From assembly GCA_029552545.1 (NCBI GenBank), contig JAKPDO010000019.1, positions 62,001 through 126,000 on the forward strand: a stretch of DNA of 64,000 bases, given 5' to 3'. The notes beneath the pieces were generated by a model. That model was not told the DNA's origin. It did no database searches and saw only the letters and a program-made list of their open reading frames with translations. A program made the position numbers and the translations under genes. Shown here piece by piece: positions 37,105-44,626 of this stretch. The stretch is from Planctomycetota bacterium. Lineage in GTDB: Bacteria > Planctomycetota > Phycisphaerae > Sedimentisphaerales > Anaerohalosphaeraceae. The stretch's first letter is position 1; the number at the start of each line of letters is the position of its first letter.

Positions 37105-37651
37105 AACACTCAGCCGCCGCCGTTTTCTCAAAGACGGTCTCTGGACGGTTTCGCTGGCTGCGGCAGGGGCGGCCGCGGCGGCTTTGGCCTCGCGAAGCCG
37201 GGCGAAAGAATGGGTCTGGCAGATTGACCCCTACAAATGCATCGGCTGCGGCCGCTGTGCGACGCACTGTGTCTTGAGCGAATCCGCGGTCAAGTGTGTG
37301 CATGCGTTTGAAATGTGCGGCTATTGCGATTTGTGCACGGGCTATTTCCATCCGGACCCCAAAGCCCTTCAGACCGGCGCCGAACACCAGTTGTGTCCGA
37401 CCGGAGCCATTCGGCGGCGGTTCATCGAAGAGCCGTATTTTGAGTTTACGATTGATGAAAGCCGCTGCATCGGATGCGGCAAGTGTGTAGTCGGCTGTGC
37501 CGCCTTCGGCAACGGGTCGCTGTTTCTGCAGATTCGCCATGACCGCTGTCAGAACTGCAACGAGTGCGCCATCGGGCGGGTTTGTCCATCCGGTGCGATT
37601 GTTCGGGTTCCGGCTTCGGCTCCCTATTTATTGAAGGTTCGCAATCCATGA
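37085..37651 (+). CDS. Tat-exported polyferredoxin (NapG/MauM-like)
   Basis: 188 residues with a Tat signal (SRRRFLKDGLW and a hydrophobic helix to ~38). Cysteine motifs for up to four [4Fe-4S] clusters follow: CIGCGRCATHC (52-62), CGYCDLC (78-84) with CPTGA (104), CIGCGKCVVGC (128-138) and CQNCNECAIGRVCP (155-168). The layout matches NapG/MauM/DmsB-like periplasmic ferredoxins. It overlaps the NapH-like gene by ATGA. Expected to pass electrons between the membrane protein and periplasmic partners. ATG 37085 is preceded by GGAG. Confidence 0.8.
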   Translation: MNHPPSETLSRRRFLKDGLWTVSLAAAGAAAAALASRSRAKEWVWQIDPYKCIGCGRCATHCVLSESAVKCVHAFEMCGYCDLCTGYFHPDPKALQTGAEHQLCPTGAIRRRFIEEPYFEFTIDESRCIGCGKCVVGCAAFGNGSLFLQIRHDRCQNCNECAIGRVCPSGAIVRVPASAPYLLKVRNP

Positions 37652-38949
37652 GTCGTTTGGGACGGGCTGGAGTTTGGATGGGGCTGATTCTGTCGGCTGC
37701 GGCGGTGCAGGCGGCCGAGCGGTTTCCTCCGCCGCAGTTTGAGACCGATTATCAGATGCCGACGCTGACGACTCCGCCGCCGCGTGCCGCGGTGTGGGAG
37801 TTTGTCGATGTCGGCGTGCTCGCCGCGGCCCTCGGGCTGGCTTCCTGGCTGACTTTGCGAAAGCGAAGCCGGCGCGGGATTGCCGCCTTGTCTGTTTTCA
37901 GTCTGCTGTATTTCGGTTTTTGGCGGCAGGGATGCATTTGTTCGGTCGGTTCGCTGGGCAATGTTGTGCTGTCTTTGTTTGATTCTTCTTATGTGCTGCC
38001 GCTGACCGCCGCAGCCTTTTTCCTCCTGCCGATTTTCTTTACGCTGTTTTTCGGGCGGGTTTTCTGCGGGTCGGTTTGCCCGCTGGGGGCGATTCAGGAC
38101 TGGGTGGTGTTTCGTCCGCTGTCTGTTCCGGCCTGGCTGGAAACAACCCTTCGGCTCGGGGCCTGGCTGTATCTGGCGGCGGCGGTGCTGTTTGCGGCAG
38201 TCGGGGCCGGACTCCTGATATGCCGATACGATCCCTTTGTTGCGTTTTTCCGGCTGGGGTTCAATACCCCGCTGTGGCTTTTGGGGCTTTTGTTTTTGGG
38301 GGTCGGGGTGTTTATCGCCCGGCCGTACTGCCGCTTTGTCTGTCCGTACGGGCTGCTGCTGCGGCAGGCGGGCCGTTTGTCTTTTTGGCATGTGCGGATT
38401 ACGCCGGATGAGTGCATTCAGTGCCGCTTGTGTGAGGATGCCTGCCCCTTTGGGGCCATTCAGCCGCCGACGGCGCCCTGGCCGGAATCGATGCGGCCTG
38501 CGGAGCGGCGGCGCCTTGTGTTTCTGTTTGGGCTGCTGTTGGTGCTGATGTCACTGGGCGGCTGGCTGGGGTACCGCGTACACGCCGGACTGGCCGCCGC
38601 CCATCCGACGGCGGAATTGGCCCGGCAGGTCCGCCTTCGGCAGGCTGGACTGATTGCGGAACCGACCGATGCCCTGCGCGCCTTTGACGTGTCCGGCAGA
38701 ACCCTGCAGAGTCTCTGGACCCAGGAAGCCGATGTTTTTCGGAGGTTTGCCTGGGGGGGACTTTTGGCGGGTGTCTTTGTCGGATTTGTCGCCGGTGTCA
38801 AGCTGATTCAGATGAGCATCCATTTCAAACGGACGGATTATGAGGCCGACCGGGCGGGCTGTCTGGCCTGCGGACGCTGTTTTGCCTTCTGTCCGAGACA
38901 TCGGATTTGGGAAACCGGCAAGCCGACCGACAGCGGAGAGACATCATGA
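37648..38949 (+). CDS. Membrane polyferredoxin (NapH-like)
   Basis: 433 residues. A signal/anchor is followed by several membrane segments (about residues 50-110, 120-150, 175-200, 215-235 and near 300), the paired CxxxCP motifs CGSVCPLGAIQDW and CRFVCPYGLLL typical of NapH/RdxA proteins, two cytoplasmic-type ferredoxin motifs CIQCRLCEDACPFGAI and CLACGRCFAFCP, and a further membrane segment between them. NapH with NapG forms a quinol dehydrogenase in nitrate-reducing bacteria. The N-terminal CICSVGSLGN adds two cysteines. It overlaps both neighbours by four bases. Confidence 0.82.
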   Translation: MSRLGRAGVWMGLILSAAAVQAAERFPPPQFETDYQMPTLTTPPPRAAVWEFVDVGVLAAALGLASWLTLRKRSRRGIAALSVFSLLYFGFWRQGCICSVGSLGNVVLSLFDSSYVLPLTAAAFFLLPIFFTLFFGRVFCGSVCPLGAIQDWVVFRPLSVPAWLETTLRLGAWLYLAAAVLFAAVGAGLLICRYDPFVAFFRLGFNTPLWLLGLLFLGVGVFIARPYCRFVCPYGLLLRQAGRLSFWHVRITPDECIQCRLCEDACPFGAIQPPTAPWPESMRPAERRRLVFLFGLLLVLMSLGGWLGYRVHAGLAAAHPTAELARQVRLRQAGLIAEPTDALRAFDVSGRTLQSLWTQEADVFRRFAWGGLLAGVFVGFVAGVKLIQMSIHFKRTDYEADRAGCLACGRCFAFCPRHRIWETGKPTDSGETS

Positions 38950-40691
38950 ACAATCACGATGAGTCCAAATATCTTCTTCCGCAGAATCCGCGGTATCAGG
39001 CGGCGGTCAGTTCGCTGATTGTCTCGGCGGTCTTTTTGACGATAACAGGTCTTTTGCTGGCCGTTCAATTCTATCATTTGAAAGGAACAGATGAACGCCG
39101 CAGCCAAAAACTGGAGGCCCTTCGCCATGTGTATCAGGCCGGCGGGACGGATGAAGCCCTGGCGGAGGAGATTCGACAGCTCGATGTCCGCTATCGTCGC
39201 GACCATCTGGCACGCCTTCAGTTTCTGCATCGGGGCAGCGGGTTGTTTGTTTTGTTTGGTGCCGTTTTTGTCGGGACGATCCTCTGGGTGCGGTCGTTTC
39301 ATCAGAAGCCCCCGCATCCGGAGCCGCTCGAAGACCGAACGGCCGCACAGATTCAGGCCGCCCGCCGGGCACGCTGGGCGGTTTCCGCCGGAACGGCTGT
39401 TTTGGCCGCAGCGGCTCTTTTCTGGTCGTTTCAGGGGTCTCAACCTCCGCGGAAGTCTGCGGGTGGGGAAGAGTCCTCCGAGAGCCGGCCGGCGTTTGCC
39501 TCTTGGGAGCAGATGAACCAAAATTGGCCGGTCTTTCGCGGTCCGCAGGGAGCCGGCATTTGTCGGTTTGACAATATCCCGACGGAATGGGACGGGGCCT
39601 CGGGGAAAAATATTCGCTGGAAAGTGCCGGTGGAGCTGCCCGGACACAATTCGCCGATTGTCTGGGAAAATCGGATATTTCTGACCGGTGCGGATGCAAA
39701 CCGGCAGGAGGTGTACTGTTTCAATGCCGAGGACGGCGCGCTGCTGTGGACCGGGCAGGTGCCCCTGGCGCCGGCGGATCAGCGGGAGGAAATGACCATT
39801 ATGGAGGACACCGGCTATGCGGCCTCGACGGCGGCCGTAAATGGTGCATTTGTGGCGGCGATTTTTGCCGACGGCCAGGCCGCCTGTTTTGATTTCGACG
39901 GGCAAAGACAATGGGTTCGTTCGCTCGGTGTGCCTTCCAGCGCCTACGGATACGCCTCTTCTCTGACGGTGTATGAAAACCGCCTGATTATTCAGTTCGA
40001 TCAGGATTATGAGCCCGGACGGAGCAAGCTGATTGCACTGGATATGGCTACCGGCAAAACGCTCTGGGAACGGGAGCGGCCGGTGCCCAATTCCTGGACA
40101 TCCCCCACGGTGGTGGAATGGAATGGACAGATGCAGATTTTAACCAGCGGTTCTCCCTGGCTGATTGCCTATGACGCGGCGGACGGACGCGAATTGTGGC
40201 GGCTGGATTGTCTGGGCGGCGATGTGGCGCCTACGCAGATTGCTGCCGCCGGACGAATCTTTGCGGTTTACCCTTATACCCATCTGGCTGCCGTCCGTCC
40301 ACCGCAGGCCGCTTCGGAGCAGGCACAGCCCGAACTCCTTTGGAAAGCCGAAGGCAGCATTCCGGATATCTGCAGCCCCGTCAGCGACGGCCGTCTGGTC
40401 TGGACGCTTGATTCGGAAGGCGTGCTGGAATGTTTCGATGTTCAGGACGGCAGCCGGCTGTACAGTCAGGACCTTCAGGCCATGTTCCATGCCTCTCCTG
40501 TTCTGGTTGGTGATACCCTCTATCTGCTGAGCACCAAAGGGCGGATGATTCTGGTCAGGGCCGCCCGCACGTTTGAACAAATTGGACAAAATGAGCTGCC
40601 GGAATCCTTTACCGCCTCGCCCGCCTTTGCGCCCGGGCGCATCTACCTGCGGGGCAGCCGGCATCTGTACTGCATTGAGAATCCGCGATGA
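38946..40691 (+). CDS. Polytopic PQQ-like beta-propeller protein
   Basis: 581 residues: an N-terminal domain with three hydrophobic segments (about 20-42, 98-115 and 145-162) around a charged coiled segment, then a BamB/PQQ-like propeller starting at NWPVFRGPQGAGICRFDNIPTEW. Repeats include EDGALLWTGQVP, FDGQRQWVRSLG, ATGKTLWERERP, ADGRELWRLDCLGG and QDGSRLYSQDL. It overlaps the NapH-like gene and the NuoEF gene by ATGA at both ends, which argues strongly that it is part of one complex. Confidence 0.78.
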   Translation: MNNHDESKYLLPQNPRYQAAVSSLIVSAVFLTITGLLLAVQFYHLKGTDERRSQKLEALRHVYQAGGTDEALAEEIRQLDVRYRRDHLARLQFLHRGSGLFVLFGAVFVGTILWVRSFHQKPPHPEPLEDRTAAQIQAARRARWAVSAGTAVLAAAALFWSFQGSQPPRKSAGGEESSESRPAFASWEQMNQNWPVFRGPQGAGICRFDNIPTEWDGASGKNIRWKVPVELPGHNSPIVWENRIFLTGADANRQEVYCFNAEDGALLWTGQVPLAPADQREEMTIMEDTGYAASTAAVNGAFVAAIFADGQAACFDFDGQRQWVRSLGVPSSAYGYASSLTVYENRLIIQFDQDYEPGRSKLIALDMATGKTLWERERPVPNSWTSPTVVEWNGQMQILTSGSPWLIAYDAADGRELWRLDCLGGDVAPTQIAAAGRIFAVYPYTHLAAVRPPQAASEQAQPELLWKAEGSIPDICSPVSDGRLVWTLDSEGVLECFDVQDGSRLYSQDLQAMFHASPVLVGDTLYLLSTKGRMILVRAARTFEQIGQNELPESFTASPAFAPGRIYLRGSRHLYCIENPR

Positions 40692-43045
40692 ATGCTTTGA
40701 CGGAATCCTCTGTCCGGGAGTTTGTGGACCGGTGTGTCGAGCAAATCGGCAGCACCCCGGATAAGACGCTGCCGCTGCTTCAGGCCGTTCAGAAGCAGTA
40801 CGGCTATCTGCCCCCTGAAGCCCTGCAGCATCTCAGCGAACGGCTGGCCCGTTCGCCCGCTGAACTGTGGGGAGTTGCAACCTTTTATGACCAATTTCGA
40901 TTCAAACCCGCCGGTCGGCACCGCATTCGGGTCTGCGTCGGGACGGCCTGCCACGTCAAGGGAGCCGGAGAGGTGTTTGAGGCCTTTCGGCGGCATCTGC
41001 AGATACCCCGGGAGGAAGATACCGATTCCCAGCGGCTGTTTACCGTTGAACAGGTGGCTTGTCTGGGCTGCTGTATGCTGGCGCCGGCCGTGCAGATTGA
41101 TGATGTGATTTACGGCTATCTGTCGCCGGAGAAGGTGCCGTCTGTTTTGCGGGATTTTTTGAGCCAGACGCAGACAGCCGCAGGCGCGGCCGAACAGAAA
41201 AGACTTCCCGGCGGAACCGGAGAAGTGCGGATTTGTCTGGATACGAGCTGCCGGGCGGTGGGAAGTCATCGGGTTTATCAGGCGTTTGAGCAGGTGATTC
41301 GGCGGGACCGTCTGGGAGTGCGGCTGCGTGACGTGTCCTGTCATGGGGCCTCCTATCTGGCCCCGCTGGTGGAGGTGGAGGCCGGAAGGCGGGTTTATCG
41401 CTACGGATGTGTGAAGCCCTCGGATGCCGAAGCGATTCTGCATCGGCATTTTCGTCCGCAGACCCTCACAGCTCGGGTCGGCTCGGCGGTTCGCCGCTTT
41501 CTGGATACGCTGATTGAAGACCGGATCGGAGAACCGCCCGTTCGATTTGAAACGACGATTCGGGATGAGGACTTGAGCGGCTATGTAAAGCCGCAGGTGC
41601 CGATGGCAACTGATGGAGCCGGGCGGTCCGGTCCGCTGGATTGGGAGGATTTTCAAAAACAGGGCGGTCTGGAGGCCCTGCGAAAGTGTCTGTTCGAAAA
41701 GAGCCCGCAGGAGGTTTTAAACGAAATTGAGCAGAGCGGCCTGCGGGGACGAGGCGGAGGCGGCTATCCGGCCTTTCGCAAGTGGCAGGCCGTGCGGGCC
41801 AATCCCGAAACGCCCAAATACATCATCTGCAACGGCGACGAAGGCGACCCGGGCGCTTTCATGGACCGGATGCTGATGGAATCGTATCCGTTTCGGATTT
41901 TAGAGGGGATGGCGATTGCCGCCTGGACCGTCGGGGCCTCGCAGGGCTATCTGTATATCCGGGATGAATACCCGCTGGCGGTGGAGCGGATGAAAGAGGC
42001 CCTGAAGATTTTTTCACAGCACGGCTGGCTTGGCGAACGCATCGGCGGCACGGATTTTTCTCTGCATCTGGAGATTTGCACCGGCGCCGGGGCTTTCGTC
42101 TGCGGAGAAGAAACGGCGCTGATTGCCAGCATTGAAGGACGGCGGCCGATGCCGCGGCTTCGTCCGCCGTACCCGTCTGAAAAAGGCCTGTGGGGCAAGC
42201 CGACGCTGATTCATAATGCCGAGACCCTCTCGCTGGTGCCGGCGATTGTTCGGCAGGGAGCGGCCTCGATGGCCTCCATCGGAACAGCCGGCAGCCGCGG
42301 CACCAAGGTCTTTGCACTGGCTGGGAAGGTCAGACGAGGCGGACTGGTGGAAGTCCCGATGGGGGTTACCATTCGCCGGATTGTCGAGGAAATCGGCGGC
42401 GGGACGGCCTCCGGCAAGCCGTTCAAGGCCGTGCAAATCGGAGGCCCCTCCGGCGGCTGTATTCCGGCGTCGATGGCGGATATTCCCATCGACTATGATT
42501 CGCTCACGCAGGCCGGGGCAATGATGGGCTCCGGCGGGCTGGTGGTGCTCGATGAAAGCGACTGTATGGTGGAAATCGCCCGGTATTTTCTTGAGTTTAC
42601 GCAGCGGCAGTCCTGCGGCCGCTGTACATTTTGCCGGGTGGGAACCAAACGGATGCTCGAGATTCTCGAGCGGATTTGCCGCGGCGAGGGAACAGCGGCC
42701 GACTTGGGCAAGCTGGAAACGCTGGGGCATTTGATTCAGGCCGGCAGTCTGTGCGGACTGGGTTCAACCGCACCTAATCCGGTGCTCTCGACCCTTCGCT
42801 ATTTTCGGGATGAATACGAAGCGCATCTGCAGGGCCGCTGTCCGGCCGGGCGGTGTCGGGCGTTGATTCATTATACCATTACAGACCGCTGCATCGGCTG
42901 CACGCGCTGTGCCCAGCATTGTCCGGCAGGGGCCATCGACATGCAGCCCTATCAGCAGCATCAGATTAATCGCGACAGGTGTATCCGCTGCGGGACCTGC
43001 AAGGCCGTTTGTCCGGCGGATGCTGTTTGTGTGGAATCGGGATGA
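40688..43045 (+). CDS. Fused NuoE-NuoF type NADH dehydrogenase subunit
   Basis: 785 residues. Residues 1-160 are NuoE-like (2Fe-2S ligands Cys83, Cys88, Cys125 and Cys129). Residues 178-255 form a second thioredoxin-like 2Fe-2S domain in which the fourth ligand is Ser222. Residues 320-720 are NuoF-like: GLRGRGGGGYPAFRKW and NGDEGDPGAFMDR for FMN/NADH, then SCGRCTFCRVG for a [4Fe-4S]. The C-terminus has two ferredoxin motifs (CIGCTRCAQHCP and CIRCGTCKAVCP). The design matches HydB/HndC subunits of bifurcating enzymes, here joined with the NuoE partner. It should bind NAD(H) in the cytoplasm. Confidence 0.88.
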   Translation: MNALTESSVREFVDRCVEQIGSTPDKTLPLLQAVQKQYGYLPPEALQHLSERLARSPAELWGVATFYDQFRFKPAGRHRIRVCVGTACHVKGAGEVFEAFRRHLQIPREEDTDSQRLFTVEQVACLGCCMLAPAVQIDDVIYGYLSPEKVPSVLRDFLSQTQTAAGAAEQKRLPGGTGEVRICLDTSCRAVGSHRVYQAFEQVIRRDRLGVRLRDVSCHGASYLAPLVEVEAGRRVYRYGCVKPSDAEAILHRHFRPQTLTARVGSAVRRFLDTLIEDRIGEPPVRFETTIRDEDLSGYVKPQVPMATDGAGRSGPLDWEDFQKQGGLEALRKCLFEKSPQEVLNEIEQSGLRGRGGGGYPAFRKWQAVRANPETPKYIICNGDEGDPGAFMDRMLMESYPFRILEGMAIAAWTVGASQGYLYIRDEYPLAVERMKEALKIFSQHGWLGERIGGTDFSLHLEICTGAGAFVCGEETALIASIEGRRPMPRLRPPYPSEKGLWGKPTLIHNAETLSLVPAIVRQGAASMASIGTAGSRGTKVFALAGKVRRGGLVEVPMGVTIRRIVEEIGGGTASGKPFKAVQIGGPSGGCIPASMADIPIDYDSLTQAGAMMGSGGLVVLDESDCMVEIARYFLEFTQRQSCGRCTFCRVGTKRMLEILERICRGEGTAADLGKLETLGHLIQAGSLCGLGSTAPNPVLSTLRYFRDEYEAHLQGRCPAGRCRALIHYTITDRCIGCTRCAQHCPAGAIDMQPYQQHQINRDRCIRCGTCKAVCPADAVCVESG

Positions 43046-44607
43046 TGATTACGCTGGTGATTGACAATCGAACGGTGCAGGTGCCGCCGGGAACGACGGT
43101 TTTGCAGGCCGCCCAGTCCCTCGGCATTTCTATCCCTGCGCTCTGCTATCGCCAAGACTTTGAGCCGTCTTCCAGCTGTATGGTGTGTGTGGTGGAGGTG
43201 GAGGGCTTCAGCGGACTGATGCCTTCCTGTGCGCTGATGGCAGAAGAGGGGATGCGGGTGCGGACAAATACGCCGCAGGTTCTGGCGGCTCGCCGCGCTG
43301 CGCTCGAATTGCTTTTAAGCGACCACATCGGCGATTGCGAGGGGCCGTGCCGTTCGGGCTGTCCGGCGGGGATGGATATCCCGCGGATGATTCGATATCT
43401 GGCCGCCGGAGAATGGACAAAAGCGATAGAGATTGTCAAGAGAGACCTTGCTTTGCCTGCGGTGTTGGGCCGCATCTGTCCGGCTCCGTGCGAAAGGGTC
43501 TGCCGACGCGCCCGTCAGGACCAGGCCGTCTCAATCTGCCTGCTGAAGCGGTTTGCCGCCGACAGAGATTTGCAGTCCCCGACACCGTATCGACCCATTT
43601 GCAGGCCCTCCAGCGGAAAGAAAGTTGCCGTTGTCGGAGCCGGTCCCTGCGGGCTTTCCGCGGCGTATTATCTGGTCCGGCACGGGCATCCATGCGTGAT
43701 TTTTGAGCAGAAAGACAAAGCCGGCGGGATGTTGCGATGCAGGCAGCTGCAGGAAAAGCTCCCGGAAGAGATACTGGAGCGGGAAATTGGGCTGATTTTT
43801 GATTTGGGGGTTTCTTTCCGCCCAAACCAGAAATTAGGACGCGACATTTACCTGGAGAATCTGCGACGGGATTTTGATGCGGTTTTTCTGGCTGCTGGGC
43901 AAGGGGCGGCGGAGGAGCATTTGGCATCCCGGCTTCGAATCAAGGACGGACATATAGAAGTGGACCATTCAACCCTTCAAACCTCAATGGAGGGGGTCTT
44001 TGCTGGCGGGGGACTTATCGGCAGCCGCCGTCTCTGTGTGAGGGCTGCTGCGGACGGCAAGCTTGCTGCCCTCTCTATCCACCAGTATCTTACGGAAGGC
44101 AGGGCGGCGGGAGAACCGTGGGAGTTTCACAGTCGTTTAGGGACATTAACGGAGGAAGAATGGCGAAAATTTGTCTCTTCTGCTGATTTGATACCCCGTG
44201 TGGAACCGGCTGAGCCCGAAGCGGGTCTTTCGGAGGAGGAAGCGGTCAAAGAGGCCCGCCGATGCCTGCACTGTGACTGCCGGAAAAAGAAAAACTGCAA
44301 ATTACGTCAACTTTCTACTGAACTAAAGCTGGCTATCGGTACGTATAAGGGCCAACGGAGACAATATGCGCGTGCTGACTCCCACCCGGAGGTTGTGTTT
44401 GAATCCGGCAAGTGTATTCAATGCGGACTTTGTGTACAGGTTTTAAACAGAAACAAGGTTCCGGAAGGCCTGACCTTCCGCGGCCGGGGGTTTGGGATGC
44501 AGGTTTCCGCCGCTTTGGATGAGGCCCCTGATAAAGCGGCGGGGCAGGCGGCTCGTCTGTGTGTGCAGGTTTGTCCGACCGGTGCATGGGCCCTGAAAAA
44601 TCGGTAA
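43042..44607 (+). CDS. 2Fe-2S/GltD-like flavoprotein without NAD(P)-binding domain
   Basis: 521 residues. A plant-type 2Fe-2S domain (Cys35, 46, 49 and 63) is followed by the GltD-type helical Fe-S domain (CEGPCRSGCPAGMDIP and CPAPCERVC) and an FAD domain (VAVVGAGPCGLSAAY, 196-209; GVFAGGGLIG, 318-327). In GltD and NfnB an NAD(P)-binding Rossmann domain of over 100 residues lies between the two halves of the FAD domain; here they are only about 30 residues apart. The C-terminus has CLHCDC, CIQCGLC and CVQVCPTGA. Closest architecture: StnA/NfnB subunits of bifurcating transhydrogenases. Confidence 0.8.
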   Translation: MMITLVIDNRTVQVPPGTTVLQAAQSLGISIPALCYRQDFEPSSSCMVCVVEVEGFSGLMPSCALMAEEGMRVRTNTPQVLAARRAALELLLSDHIGDCEGPCRSGCPAGMDIPRMIRYLAAGEWTKAIEIVKRDLALPAVLGRICPAPCERVCRRARQDQAVSICLLKRFAADRDLQSPTPYRPICRPSSGKKVAVVGAGPCGLSAAYYLVRHGHPCVIFEQKDKAGGMLRCRQLQEKLPEEILEREIGLIFDLGVSFRPNQKLGRDIYLENLRRDFDAVFLAAGQGAAEEHLASRLRIKDGHIEVDHSTLQTSMEGVFAGGGLIGSRRLCVRAAADGKLAALSIHQYLTEGRAAGEPWEFHSRLGTLTEEEWRKFVSSADLIPRVEPAEPEAGLSEEEAVKEARRCLHCDCRKKKNCKLRQLSTELKLAIGTYKGQRRQYARADSHPEVVFESGKCIQCGLCVQVLNRNKVPEGLTFRGRGFGMQVSAALDEAPDKAAGQAARLCVQVCPTGAWALKNR

Positions 44608-44626
44608 AACAATGGAGTAACAATTT

